Numbered from the stretch's first letter, positions 1 through 8,219 are shown. The stretch: 19,591 nt of DNA from DATAEU01 sp046724395 (GCA_046724395.1 JBKOWM010000168.1:1-19591), one strand, 5' to 3'. Program-made: numbers and translations. The notes: generated by a model not told the origin, from the letters alone.

Positions 1-326
1 CCGTCGAGCCCCAGCACCTCGCGTCCCCGCTCGTACACGTCCCGCGCGCCGCGAAGCGTGCACGACAAATTCGTGCACACCGAGACGACGTGTGCGCCCG
101 TGCGGCGGACGCGCAGCATCGTGTAGAACGTGGCCACCGCCTCGACCTCCGCGGTCGTCAGGCCGAGGAGGTCGGCAGCCTCGCGGAGGCCGTCGCGCGT
201 CACGAAGCCCTCGACCGACTGCATCAGGTACAACAACGGCATAAGGGCCGAGCGCTCGCGGCCCGACGGGTATCGAGCCTTGATCCGCTCCGCCTCGTCG
301 CGGAGCTCCGGGGAGAGCACCGGCAT
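1..326 (-). CDS. nuoE: NADH-quinone oxidoreductase subunit E (NuoE), C-terminally cut by window edge
   Basis: NuoE is the 24-kDa-type subunit of the NADH-oxidising arm of complex I, on the cytoplasmic side, carrying a [2Fe-2S] cluster (N1a). Translating the minus strand from the ATG at 326-324 gives 108 codons in one open frame to the edge. It starts MPVLSPELRDEAERIKARYP, continues with the family signature VEAVATFYTML and ends with VCTNLSCTLRGA, where the first two cluster cysteines form the usual C-x4-C pair. The remaining two cysteines would lie beyond the edge. The ATG overlaps the nuoD stop codon as ATGA, so translation is probably coupled. The order nuoD-nuoE is standard, and nuoF should follow to the left. 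Identification is firm despite the truncation. Confidence 0.93.
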   Translation of the reverse strand, partial: MPVLSPELRDEAERIKARYPSGRERSALMPLLYLMQSVEGFVTRDGLREAADLLGLTTAEVEAVATFYTMLRVRRTGAHVVSVCTNLSCTLRGARDVYERGREVLGLD

Positions 327-1603
327 CAGCGATCCACCCCGCCCATCACCGGGTCGACGCTCGCGACGCACGCGATGCCGTCGGCGATCAGGCCGCCCTC
401 CATCATCCGCGGGAGGGCCTGCAGGTTCACGAACGAGGGATCGCGCATGTGGATCCGGTACGGCCTGTTCCCGCCGTCGGAGACCGCATACAGGCCGAAC
501 TCTCCGCGGGGGGCCTCGACGACCTCGTACGCCTCGCCCTCGGGAACCGACACGCCGTCCGTCACCATCTTGAAGTGATGGATCAACGCCTCCATCGACT
601 CCTCCATGATGTGCTTGATGTACCGGGCCGAGTTGCCGATCCCGTCGGGCCCGACTTCCAGCTGCGCCGGCCACGCGACCTTCGGGTCGTCCACCATCAC
701 GCGACCGGGCTCGAGCCGCTCGAGGCACTGCTCGACGATCCAAAGCGACTGCTTCATCTCCTCGATACGCACCAAATATCGCGCGTAGCAGTCCGCGTCC
801 GTCGACGTTGGGACGTCGAAGTCATACGTCTCGTAGCCGCAGTAGGGCTCGTCCTTGCGGATGTCCTTCGGCACCCCGGCGGCGCGAAGAAGCGGGCCCG
901 TCACGCCGAGCTGAAGCGCGTCCCGGTCCGTCAGGATCCCGATACCTCGGTTGCGCTCGATCCAGATGGGGTTGTCGGAGAGGATCGACTCGTACTCGCC
1001 GATCCGGTCGCGGAGCGTGCGGACGAGCGAGTGGATCCGCGCCTCCGCACCCTCGGGGAGGTCCATCACAACGCCGCCGATCCGGAAGAAGGCGTGGTTC
1101 ATGCGAAGACCGGAGACGGCCTCGAAAACGTCGAGGATCGTCTCGCGCTCGCGGAACCCGTAGAGCATCATGCTCACGGCGCCGAGTTCCAGACTGGTCG
1201 TCGCGAGCCAGACGAGGTGCGAGGAGACACGGTTCAGCTCGCAGAGCATCACCCGGATGACAGTGGCTCGCGGCGGTGCCTCGATTCCAAGGAGGCGCTC
1301 GGCCGCCAGACAGTACGCGAGCTCGTTGAAGAAGCTGGCCAGGTAGTCGGCGCGCGTGACGAACGTCACGCCCTGCTGCCACGTCCGGTACTCGGTGTTC
1401 TTCTCGATCCCGGTGTGCAGGTACCCGATCACCGGACGGCACGTGATGACCGTTTCACCGTCGAGCTCGAGGAGCAGACGGAGCACCCCGTGCGTGGAGG
1501 GGTGCTGCGGCCCCATGTTGAGGACCATCGTCTCCCGGTGCAACGGGTGCGTCGACGATGGGTCGAGCGGATCGATCTCGGGGGGAACGGGCTCGGCGCT
1601 CAC
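326..1603 (-). CDS. nuoD: NADH-quinone oxidoreductase subunit D (NuoD, 49-kDa type)
   Basis: This is the quinone-site subunit of the peripheral arm of complex I. The 425 residues match the usual length of unfused NuoD. Diagnostic segments are NMGPQHPSTHGVLR (about 29-42), GYLHTGIEK (60-68), a central region rich in conserved Arg and Glu, and the C-terminal DPVMGGVDR. His38 and Tyr87 (in RADYLA) fall where the quinone headgroup ligands sit in the family (Thermus Nqo4 His38 and Tyr87). The start is GTG at 1603-1601, overlapping the nuoC TGA as GTGA, which fixes it by coupling. The stop TGA overlaps the nuoE ATG. It is a separate gene from nuoC, unlike the nuoCD fusion of enterobacteria. There is nothing abnormal in the sequence. 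Confidence 0.97.
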   Translation of the reverse strand: MSAEPVPPEIDPLDPSSTHPLHRETMVLNMGPQHPSTHGVLRLLLELDGETVITCRPVIGYLHTGIEKNTEYRTWQQGVTFVTRADYLASFFNELAYCLAAERLLGIEAPPRATVIRVMLCELNRVSSHLVWLATTSLELGAVSMMLYGFRERETILDVFEAVSGLRMNHAFFRIGGVVMDLPEGAEARIHSLVRTLRDRIGEYESILSDNPIWIERNRGIGILTDRDALQLGVTGPLLRAAGVPKDIRKDEPYCGYETYDFDVPTSTDADCYARYLVRIEEMKQSLWIVEQCLERLEPGRVMVDDPKVAWPAQLEVGPDGIGNSARYIKHIMEESMEALIHHFKMVTDGVSVPEGEAYEVVEAPRGEFGLYAVSDGGNRPYRIHMRDPSFVNLQALPRMMEGGLIADGIACVASVDPVMGGVDR

Positions 1604-2093
1604 GACGTCCTCTTGTCGACGGGTGGGATGAAGGCGCCCTTGTATTGGGTGTCCACGCCGCCGAGCTCCTCGGTCTTGCGCAGCGGGTGCCCCTCCCAGC
1701 CCTCGGGCATCAGAATGCGCCGAAGATCGGGATGGCCGTCGAACACGACGCCGAACATGTCGAATACCTCGCGCTCATGGAACATCGCCGTCGGGAAGAC
1801 ACCTGTGACGCTCGGCATGCGTGCGTCGTCGTCAGACACGCCCACCCGAACCCGAAGACGGTGCCGGTGCGCCGTCGAGTACAGCTCGTAGGCCAGCCAG
1901 AACCGGGGTGTTCTCTCCGGCCAGTCCGTCGCGGTCACCCCGGAGAGGAAGTCGAGCCCGACCTCGGAGTTCTCGCGCATGGAATCGAGCGCCGTCAGCA
2001 GATCCTCGCGGTCGACGACGGCGATCGCCTGCCCGCGCGCGACGAGCGAATCCGGAAGCCGCGAACGGATGCGTCCGACCAGCTCGTCGGGCG

Positions 2094-2097
<4 letters not shown>
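1600..2097 (-). CDS. nuoC: NADH-quinone oxidoreductase subunit C (NuoC, 30-kDa type)
   Basis: NuoC is a structural subunit of the complex I peripheral arm that packs against NuoD. The frame stays open upstream to an ATG at 2175, but that would overlap nuoB by about 80 bases. I choose GTG at 2097-2095, which overlaps the nuoB stop as GTGA and has AAGGAGGAGAC just upstream as a strong ribosome binding site. This gives 165 residues beginning VTPDELVGRIRSRL. The family signature lies at 107-141: HEREVFDMFGVVFDGHPDLR followed by the RILMPEGWEGHPLRK block. The N-terminal half is more variable, as usual. It is the third nuo gene of the operon and is coupled at both ends. Confidence 0.95.
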
Positions 2098-2601
<504 letters not shown>

Positions 2602-2612
<11 letters not shown>

Positions 2613-3048
2613 CGGACACCTCGCGGGTGGAAGGCGCCCGGGCCGACAGAGCGGCCACCCCCGCCCTCGCCTCCGGCCGCTGCCAGTCCAGGCCTCCGCT
2701 CCTCCACACGTACACGTACGCGACGAGCACCAGGCCGATGAAGATCGCCATCTCGACGAGCCCGAACAGGCCGAGGCTTCGGAATCCGACGGCCCAGGGG
2801 AACAGGAAGATCGTCTCGATGTCGAAGATGATGAACAGCATCGCCACAACGTAGAAGTTCACGCTGAAGCGCTCGCCCCTCGGAAGGCGTTCCGGAACGA
2901 TCCCCGACTCGTACGGCATGAGCTTGGCGGGCGTCGGCCGGTGCGGCCGGAGCAATGACGAGACGAGCAGCGACAGCGCCGCAAACAGAAACACGAGGAT
3001 CGTGAGCAGCAGGATCGGCAGATACTCCGTCAGCGTCGAGGCGGCCAT
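2602..3048 (-). CDS. nuoA: NADH-quinone oxidoreductase subunit A (NuoA)
   Basis: NuoA is a small membrane subunit at the junction of the two arms of complex I. The ATG at 3048-3046 gives 148 residues with three predicted membrane helices (about 8-31, 64-86 and 95-115). The loop between the first two holds MPYESG (44-49), and the second helix carries IIFDIETIFLFPWAV (73-87), both hallmarks of the family. The C-terminal tail of about 30 residues is a little longer than in many NuoA. The frame is open further upstream, but that stretch overlaps the ggr gene and looks non-coding. It begins 2 bases after the ggr stop and ends overlapping nuoB, so it belongs to the same transcript. Confidence 0.95.
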
Positions 3049-3050
3049 CC

Positions 3051-4310
3051 TCACGCGGCGGGAGCCAGTCGCTCGAGGGCGTACATGAGGCGGTCCTGCG
3101 CGTCGCCCGTTCTGCCGTCGGTGAGGTTGCCCATCAGCCGGACGAGGAAGCGCATCAGCGGCCGGATCGGGAGGCCGTAATCGGTGAGCGTCCGCATTAC
3201 CCAAGGCTCGCCGATGCCGCGCACGAACATGCGGCCGAGCGTGTAGTACCTGCCGTACCGCTCGCGCAGCAGCGAAGGGTACAGGTGCGCGAGTCCCGGA
3301 CGGTCACTCACCAGAGCGTCGTGGAGCAATTCCGCGGCCAGCTCGCCCGACTCCATCGCGTACGCGATTCCCTCACCGTTGAAGGGGTTGACGAGGCCGG
3401 CCGCGTCGCCGACGACGAGCATCCCGGGAACGGCCGACGGTGCCCGCGAGAACCCCATGGGCAGCGGGCCCGACAGCGCGCGGCCGGCCGCCGAGGCCTC
3501 GCCGACGCCGAACGACGCCGGCAGCATGCGAACGAACGCATCGAGGATGCGCTGCGCGGAGACATCCTTGAAGTTCTTGAAGGTATTGAGCAGACCGGCC
3601 CCCACGTTGACGGACCCGTCCGAAAGCGGGAACAGCCAGCCATAGCCCGGCATGAGGACGTCGCGGTCCCAAAGGTCCATCCAGACCTCGAGCCACGGAC
3701 CCGGGTGGCGTCCCGGCCGAAAGTACCGGCGCGCCGCGATCCCGAGCGGACGGCGGGCGTCGCGGCGAACGCCGGCCTGCGCGGCGAAGCGCGAGGACGC
3801 CCCGTCCGACGCGACGACGAACCGCGCGACGACCTCGCTTGTATCCGCCTCGGGCTCGGCAGTCGTCCTCAGCGTCGCGCCGGTCACCCACCCGCCGTCG
3901 AGGAGCGGCGCGACGGCCTCCGTCCGCTCGAGCAGCGCGGCGCCCGCCTTCTCGGCGCGGCGCGCCAGAAGCTCGTCGAACTCCGCGCGGGTGCGCATGA
4001 GGCCGTAACCGGGGAAGTCCCGAAGCGTTGGCCACGGAAGCTCGAGCGTGACCTTTCTCGAGTAGATCCGAAGCCCGTTGTGGCGCTCGAACCCGGGGTC
4101 GTCGACGTCGACGCCCATCCGCACGAGCGCGTTGACGGCTCTCGGCGTCAGCCCGTCGCCGCAGACCTTCTCGCGGGGGAACGACGCACGCTCGACGAGC
4201 AGAACGTCCAGTCCGGCTCGTGCGAGATGGTAGGCGGTCGTGGATCCTCCGGGGCCTGCGCCGACCACCAGGACGTCGACGTGCCGGGCGGCGCCCCGTG
4301 GGTTGATCAC
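3051..4310 (-). CDS. Geranylgeranyl reductase family FAD-dependent oxidoreductase (probable menaquinone/isoprenoid reductase)
   Basis: This is a 419-residue flavoprotein of the geranylgeranyl reductase family. Known members reduce isoprenoid double bonds in archaeal lipids, chlorophyll side chains and, as MenJ in mycobacteria, one double bond of the menaquinone tail. An N-terminal FAD dinucleotide site VVGAGPGGSTTAYHLARAG (15-33) with acidic Glu40 ends the second strand. Other family marks are EKVCGDGLTPRAV (47-59), PGYGWLFPL (221-229) and the second FAD motif VVGDAAGLVNPFNGEGIAYA (299-318). There is no signal peptide. The start GTG at 4310 is preceded by AGGGGA. It lies 2 bases ahead of nuoA as first gene of the complex I operon, downstream of two Rex-like operators. 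That context favours menaquinone as substrate, but the substrate is inferred, not seen. Confidence 0.88.
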   Translation of the reverse strand: MINPRGAARHVDVLVVGAGPGGSTTAYHLARAGLDVLLVERASFPREKVCGDGLTPRAVNALVRMGVDVDDPGFERHNGLRIYSRKVTLELPWPTLRDFPGYGLMRTRAEFDELLARRAEKAGAALLERTEAVAPLLDGGWVTGATLRTTAEPEADTSEVVARFVVASDGASSRFAAQAGVRRDARRPLGIAARRYFRPGRHPGPWLEVWMDLWDRDVLMPGYGWLFPLSDGSVNVGAGLLNTFKNFKDVSAQRILDAFVRMLPASFGVGEASAAGRALSGPLPMGFSRAPSAVPGMLVVGDAAGLVNPFNGEGIAYAMESGELAAELLHDALVSDRPGLAHLYPSLLRERYGRYYTLGRMFVRGIGEPWVMRTLTDYGLPIRPLMRFLVRLMGNLTDGRTGDAQDRLMYALERLAPAA

Positions 4311-4347
4311 GCGATCCGTTCCCCTACCGATCCGCTGATGACGCGAC

Positions 4348-4365
4348 TCGTGAAGAGTTTCACAA
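4348..4365 (-). promoter_or_regulatory. Rex-like operator, site 1 of 2 upstream of ggr-nuo
   Basis: The 18-bp site TCGTGAAGAGTTTCACAA fits the Rex operator pattern TTGTGAA-N4-TTCACAA, with the core GTGAA-N4-TTCAC exact and one outer base changed. It lies about 38 bases upstream of the ggr start. Its centre is 32 bp from the centre of site 2, about three helical turns, so both would face the same side of the DNA. The match is seen directly; binding by Rex is inferred from the motif and from the respiratory target. Confidence 0.7.
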
Positions 4366-4379
4366 AGGCCCGCACACCT

Positions 4380-4397
4380 TTGTGAACGGCTTCACGA
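4380..4397 (-). promoter_or_regulatory. Rex-like operator, site 2 of 2, overlapping the expected transcription start of ggr-nuo
   Basis: The second 18-bp site, TTGTGAACGGCTTCACGA, has the same GTGAA-N4-TTCAC core. It starts two bases after the proposed -10 box (TAGGCT), so a bound repressor would cover the transcription start. Sites 1 and 2 together also form a larger inverted repeat (4348-4368 with 4377-4397). Rex represses when NADH/NAD+ is low and releases when NADH accumulates, which would suit control of complex I. Confidence 0.7.
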
Positions 4398-4399
4398 GA

Positions 4400-4429
4400 A
4401 GCCTAGCGGCGCCCGATCGCTTCCGGCAA
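4400..4429 (-). promoter_or_regulatory. Candidate sigma70-type promoter of the ggr-nuo operon
   Basis: On the minus strand a -35-like TTGCCG (4429-4424) is followed after 18 bases by a -10-like TAGGCT (4405-4400), matching the loose actinobacterial consensus TTGnnn / TAnnnT. Transcription would start near 4393, inside operator site 2, leaving a leader of about 85 bases. No other good pair was seen in the 182-base gap. The call rests on motif fit and position only. Confidence 0.5.
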
Positions 4430-4492
4430 CGCGCGCGTCTAGCTTTTGCAGCGCAACGCTTTGCGTGCCGCACACTGCGAGAGCCGGCCGCG

Positions 4493-4918
4493 TCAATGCC
4501 GGGCGTGATCCCAGGAGCGGAGCGCGTCCGGCGCGACCCGAAGGAACGCGAGCGACGGTACCTCCTCGGCGAACCGCTCGAACGCGCCGCCGGAGAGCAG
4601 GGAGCGGTACTTCTCGTGCCAGGCCGAGATCGGCCGGCGCATACCCGGGTGTTCGGCCGGGATCGGCTCGGCCCGGCCAGCGATGGAGACCCCGGCAAGC
4701 TCGGTCCAGACGCGCCCCACGTCGATCGAGACCGATATGCGTGGGTCGAGTTCGACGTTGCGCCAGGTCCGGCTCGCGCGTCGCGTCGAAAGGTACACCG
4801 CGTCCTCGGGCCACACGAACCACAGCGGGACGACGTGCGGGGAGCCGTCGGCGTTCAGCGTGGCGACGCTAGCCACGGGCAGGACGCCGAACATGCGCCG
4901 CGCGACCCCGAGCTCCAT
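4493..4918 (-). CDS. PPOX / pyridoxamine 5'-phosphate oxidase-like split-barrel protein
   Basis: This is a 141-residue protein of the PNPOx-like split beta-barrel superfamily, members of which bind FMN, the deazaflavin F420 or heme. Recognisable blocks are VASVATLNADGSPHVVPLWF (15-34), VYLSTRRASRTWRNVELDPR (41-60), ISVSIDV and the C-terminal LRVAPDALRSWDHARH. The sequence resembles the actinobacterial PPOX-class F420-type proteins more than true PdxH, which is longer and has different active-site segments. Its ATG (4918-4916) overlaps the TGA of the polyprenyl synthase as ATGA, so the two are translationally coupled. That pairing hints at a reductive step on an isoprenoid or quinone, but the substrate and cofactor cannot be read from sequence. 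Confidence 0.75.
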   Translation of the reverse strand: MELGVARRMFGVLPVASVATLNADGSPHVVPLWFVWPEDAVYLSTRRASRTWRNVELDPRISVSIDVGRVWTELAGVSIAGRAEPIPAEHPGMRRPISAWHEKYRSLLSGGAFERFAEEVPSLAFLRVAPDALRSWDHARH

Positions 4919-5763
4919 CAGCCCGGCACGCGGAGTCGGGCGATGACCTCCCCCAGCGCCGCGGCCACCGCGGGAGCGATCGGCGCGCCGTCGAGGGCGC
5001 TGCGCGCCTCGTCGAGGAGCCGACCGGCCTCGGCGGCGTCACCGGGTCGGCCGGCGCCGTCCGCGAGGTCGTCCAGCAACTGGAAGGCGACGCCGATCGG
5101 CCGCGCGAACGCGCTGAGCGCCCGAGACACCTCCGGCCGCGCCCCCGCGAGCTCGGCTCCGATAGCGAGCGGCGTCTCCACCGTGTAGGCGCCGGTCTTC
5201 AGCGACGCGAGGCCGTCCCTGCCCGCGGCGAGGGAACCGCTCACGTCCAGGAACTGTCCCGACGCCGTCAGGAGCGCCATGGGCAACAGGAGCCGGGCGG
5301 CCGCCAGCACACGCGCGGGCGGCACAGGCGTGGCAAGGACGAGATCGACGCCGAGCGCGAAGGCAAGGTCGCCGACGAGGATGGCGACCGACCGGCCGAA
5401 CGCCTGGCCATCCGGACGCCGCAGCGCGAAGCGGTGGTGCGTCGCCGGAACGCCCCGGCGCTCGACGTCGTCGTCCATCACATCGTCATGCACGAGCATG
5501 AACGTGTGCAGCAGCTCGATCCCCGCCGCGGCGGGAAGGGCGTCGCCGACACGCCCGCCCGCCGCCACATGTCCCAGCACACACAGGATCGGCCGTACGC
5601 GCCTGCCTCCCGCCCGCACGAGCCGCTCGATCTCGTCGACGAGCTCCGCCGGCTCGACGGCGCGCCGGACGATGTCCGCGCGCGCCCCCTCGAGCGCCGC
5701 GAGGATCACGTCGTCGACGCGTCGTCGCAACTCGCCATAGTCGAGTGAAGTGCCGTGGTCCAT
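4918..5763 (-). CDS. Polyprenyl diphosphate synthase, geranylgeranyl-type (trans-isoprenyl diphosphate synthase)
   Basis: This class I trans-prenyltransferase condenses isopentenyl diphosphate with an allylic diphosphate. From ATG 5763-5761 it has 281 residues; the open frame upstream is low-complexity and reads into the divergent promoter region, so I reject the longer start. Motifs are GGRRVRP (52-58), the first Asp-rich motif DDVMD (93-97), KTGAYT (189-194) and the second Asp-rich motif DDLAD (231-235). Phe88 lies five residues before the first Asp, a position where a bulky aromatic limits chain length in GGPP-type enzymes. A C20 product is therefore inferred, not the long menaquinone chain. 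It is coupled to the PPOX-like gene and close to the geranylgeranyl reductase. The ribosome binding site is weak. Confidence 0.88.
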   Translation of the reverse strand: MDHGTSLDYGELRRRVDDVILAALEGARADIVRRAVEPAELVDEIERLVRAGGRRVRPILCVLGHVAAGGRVGDALPAAAGIELLHTFMLVHDDVMDDDVERRGVPATHHRFALRRPDGQAFGRSVAILVGDLAFALGVDLVLATPVPPARVLAAARLLLPMALLTASGQFLDVSGSLAAGRDGLASLKTGAYTVETPLAIGAELAGARPEVSRALSAFARPIGVAFQLLDDLADGAGRPGDAAEAGRLLDEARSALDGAPIAPAVAAALGEVIARLRVPG

Positions 5764-5820
5764 CGCACCCGAGTATGGAGGCAGCTCACGCGATCGACGC
5801 AAAGTAGTGGCCGCCGCGGC

Positions 5821-5826
5821 TATAGT
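5821..5826 (+). promoter_or_regulatory. Candidate -10 box for the ctaA-ctaB fusion gene
   Basis: TATAGT lies 29 bases before the ATG of the fusion gene in the 92-base divergent gap to the polyprenyl synthase. No convincing -35 element is visible at the right distance. Transcription would start near 5833 and leave a leader of about 20 bases. The gene has no clear Shine-Dalgarno sequence, which fits a short leader. Confidence 0.3.
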
Positions 5827-5855
5827 GCTCGGCGCCGGGCCGGCCGGCTCGCTCG

Positions 5856-7640
5856 ATGAGACGCTTTCGGATCCTCGCCGTCGCCACAACCGTCTCGACC
5901 GGGGTCCTCATCGCATGGGGAGGACTCGTCCGCACGACGGCGTCCGGCGACGGGTGCCCCGACTGGCCCAAGTGCTTCGGGCACTGGATCCCGCCCCTCG
6001 AGTACCACGCTCTCATCGAGTACACGCACCGGTCGCTCGCCCTGGTCTCCGCCATCCTGCTCCTCGTGCAGGCGGCCGTCGTGCTGCGGCGGTTCCGCGA
6101 TCGCGCAGAGCTCGTCTGGCCGGCCGCGCTGGTCCTGCCGCTGTTCGTCCTGCAGGCGGCGCTCGGAGCCATTGTCGTGCGGACGCGTCTCGACCCGGCG
6201 TGGGTGACCGCGCACTTCGCCGTGGCGATGATCACCCTCGCCCTCCCGGTGTGGATGCTCGTCGCGGCCTTCACCGACGGCCGACGCGGGGCCGGGGACT
6301 CATCGTTCGCGCGTCTCACGGCGTGGACCGCGATCGCGACATTCGTCCTCCTGCTCGTCGGCACGTACGTGCGCGCGGAGCATGCCGGCGTCGTGTTCCG
6401 GGACTGGCCGCTCATGGACGGCAGGCTCGTGCCCGCGCTCGGCGGAGCCGCAACGGCGATGTTCGTCCATCGCGTCCTCGCGGCGCTCGTTCTCGTCCTC
6501 GTGCTGTGGCTCGTCGTCCGCGTCCGGATGGTGCCCGGACGTCCGCGCGAACTCGTGACGCTCGCAACCGTCGCCGCCGTCTTGTTCGTTCTTCAGGTCG
6601 CGGTCGGCGCCGCGACGGTCCTGACGCGTCTCGACGTCTGGGCCCGGGCGGCGCACGTGGCCGCGGCGGCCGCCATCTGGGCGGTCCTGGTCGCGCTCTT
6701 TGCGGCGGCGCGGTGGGCACGCGTGCCGCAGCCCGACATCGTTCGCAGCAACGGGCACGGGAGACGGTCGCCGCGTCAGCGAATCGGCGCGTACTTCGCG
6801 CTCACCAAGCCGCGCATCATCGAGCTGCTGCTCGTGACGACGGTGCCGGCGATGGTGCTCGCCGAGCGCGGCCTCCCGCCGCTCGCGCTCACCGCCGCAA
6901 CGCTCGTCGGCGGCGCAATGGCGGCCGGCGCGGCGAACGCGATCAACTGCTACCTCGACCGCGACATCGACGAGGTGATGCGCCGAACACGGCGACGGCC
7001 ACTGCCCGCGCACGAGCTCTCCCCTGAGCACGCTCTCGCGTTCGGGTACGTCCTGGGCGCGGCGTCGCTCTTCTTCCTGGCGATCACCGTCAACGTCCTC
7101 GCCGCCTGCCTCGCCCTGTCCGCGATCGCCTTCTACGTCTTCGTGTACACGCTGTGGCTCAAACGGACGAGCACGCAGAACATCGTGATCGGAGGCGCCG
7201 CCGGCGCCGTCCCGGCCCTCGTGGGCTGGGCGGCCGTCACGGGATCCGTCGGACTGCCGGCCTGGGTGCTGTTCGCGATCGTGTTCGTCTGGACGCCGCC
7301 GCACTTCTGGGCGCTCGCCATGCAGTATCGGACGGACTACCGCGCGGCGGGCGTGCCGATGCTTCCCGTCGTTCATGGCGAGGAGGAGACACGGCGACGG
7401 ATCCTGCGGTACTCGCTCGTGCTCTTCGGCGCGACGCTGCTCCTCGTCCCCATCGCAGACATGGGGCCCGTGTACACATCGGCGGCGGTGATCCTCGGAG
7501 CGCTGTTCGTCCACCGCGCCTTGCGGCTGTGGCGCGATCGCTCAGGCGCACTGGCGGTCGGCCTGTTCCGGTTCTCGATCGTCTACCTCGGACTGCTGTT
7601 CGCCGCGGTCGCAGCCGACGGCCTTCTGCGCCCCGGGTAG
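5856..7640 (+). CDS. ctaA-ctaB: Fused heme A synthase (CtaA/Cox15) - protoheme IX farnesyltransferase (CtaB/Cox10)
   Basis: This 594-residue membrane protein joins the two enzymes that convert heme B to heme O and then heme A for the oxidase. Residues 1 to about 290 are CtaA: the redox cysteine pair Cys34 and Cys40 (GCPDWPKC) and four helix histidines His58, His120, His205 and His267, two in each four-helix half. Residues about 310-594 are CtaB: YFALTKPRIIELL (313-325), the prenyl-diphosphate motif N364-x3-D368-x3-D372 in NAINCYLDRDID, YTLWLKRTSTQNIVIGGAAG, and WTPPHFWALAM. A short polar linker near 291-309 separates them. No frameshift or stop lies between, so the fusion is genuine in this sequence. 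It converges on the oxidase cluster, leaving 20 bases between stops. Confidence 0.96.
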   Translation: MRRFRILAVATTVSTGVLIAWGGLVRTTASGDGCPDWPKCFGHWIPPLEYHALIEYTHRSLALVSAILLLVQAAVVLRRFRDRAELVWPAALVLPLFVLQAALGAIVVRTRLDPAWVTAHFAVAMITLALPVWMLVAAFTDGRRGAGDSSFARLTAWTAIATFVLLLVGTYVRAEHAGVVFRDWPLMDGRLVPALGGAATAMFVHRVLAALVLVLVLWLVVRVRMVPGRPRELVTLATVAAVLFVLQVAVGAATVLTRLDVWARAAHVAAAAAIWAVLVALFAAARWARVPQPDIVRSNGHGRRSPRQRIGAYFALTKPRIIELLLVTTVPAMVLAERGLPPLALTAATLVGGAMAAGAANAINCYLDRDIDEVMRRTRRRPLPAHELSPEHALAFGYVLGAASLFFLAITVNVLAACLALSAIAFYVFVYTLWLKRTSTQNIVIGGAAGAVPALVGWAAVTGSVGLPAWVLFAIVFVWTPPHFWALAMQYRTDYRAAGVPMLPVVHGEEETRRRILRYSLVLFGATLLLVPIADMGPVYTSAAVILGALFVHRALRLWRDRSGALAVGLFRFSIVYLGLLFAAVAADGLLRPG

Positions 7641-7660
7641 CGGTCGCCTTCGCGGCAGCC

Positions 7661-8173
7661 TCAGCCAGAGATGTCGTCGATGAGGCGCTGCAGCAGCCGC
7701 GGCCGGTCGAGCGCACCCACCACGCGGTAGCGCAGCTGGCCGGAGGCGTCGACGAAGATCGTCGCCGGCAGGTTCGGCACGTCGAACTCGTATGCCAGCG
7801 TTCCGGAGGCGTCTTCCACGCTCGGATACTCCACGTCGAACTCGCGCAGGAACGCGCGTGCCGCCGCCGGATCGTCGCGGAAGTTGATGCCGATGAACGC
7901 GGGACCGTCGGGACCGAGCCTTCGCGCAGCGGTCGCGAGCACGGGTTGTTCGCGTCGGCACGGGCCGCACCATGACGCCCAGAAGTTGAACACCGCGGGA
8001 CGGCCGGCATACATCTCGGGACCGACGCTCGCGCCGCCGTCGATGCTCGGACCGGACACGCTCGGCACCTTGCCTGAGATGTCGATGACGGCGGGCCCAC
8101 TCGGCACGGGCGATGAGGCGCAGGAGGCCGCCAGGAGGGCCGCGGCGATCGCGCGGAGGAGACGTCCGATCAT
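7661..8173 (-). CDS. TlpA/ResA-like thioredoxin-fold lipoprotein
   Basis: This is an exported thiol-disulfide protein. From ATG 8173-8171 it has 170 residues: a signal peptide with lipobox AASC (lipidated Cys18), then a thioredoxin fold with FNFWASWCGPCRREQP (active site Cys69 and Cys72) and the cis-Pro loop VPNLPATIFVD. In System II cytochrome c maturation such proteins keep the CxxCH cysteines of apocytochromes reduced, using electrons from CcdA; TlpA relatives also help load copper into the CuA site. Both jobs fit, since ccdA, resB, ccsA and ctaC lie upstream in the same cluster. Longer starts exist (GTG 8218, ATG 8242) but would only lengthen the n-region. It is the last gene of the minus-strand cluster and separated from the cupredoxin gene by 46 bases. 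Confidence 0.88.
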   Translation of the reverse strand: MIGRLLRAIAAALLAASCASSPVPSGPAVIDISGKVPSVSGPSIDGGASVGPEMYAGRPAVFNFWASWCGPCRREQPVLATAARRLGPDGPAFIGINFRDDPAAARAFLREFDVEYPSVEDASGTLAYEFDVPNLPATIFVDASGQLRYRVVGALDRPRLLQRLIDDISG

Positions 8174-8219
8174 CGTCTTCTGATCGTTGTTGGAGGCCGG
8201 ACGCGCCGACCGACTCACC

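Noticed and set aside
449..1891. Plus-strand open frame opposite nuoD and nuoC
   Set aside because: The opposite strand holds complete, motif-bearing nuo genes with coupled starts; the plus-strand product has low-complexity charged composition.
4348..4397. Intrinsic terminator after the PPOX-like gene
   Set aside because: The large inverted repeat could form a hairpin, but there is no T-run after it on the minus strand, and its substructure of two GTGAA-N4-TTCAC sites next to a -10 box fits operators better. A dual role cannot be excluded.
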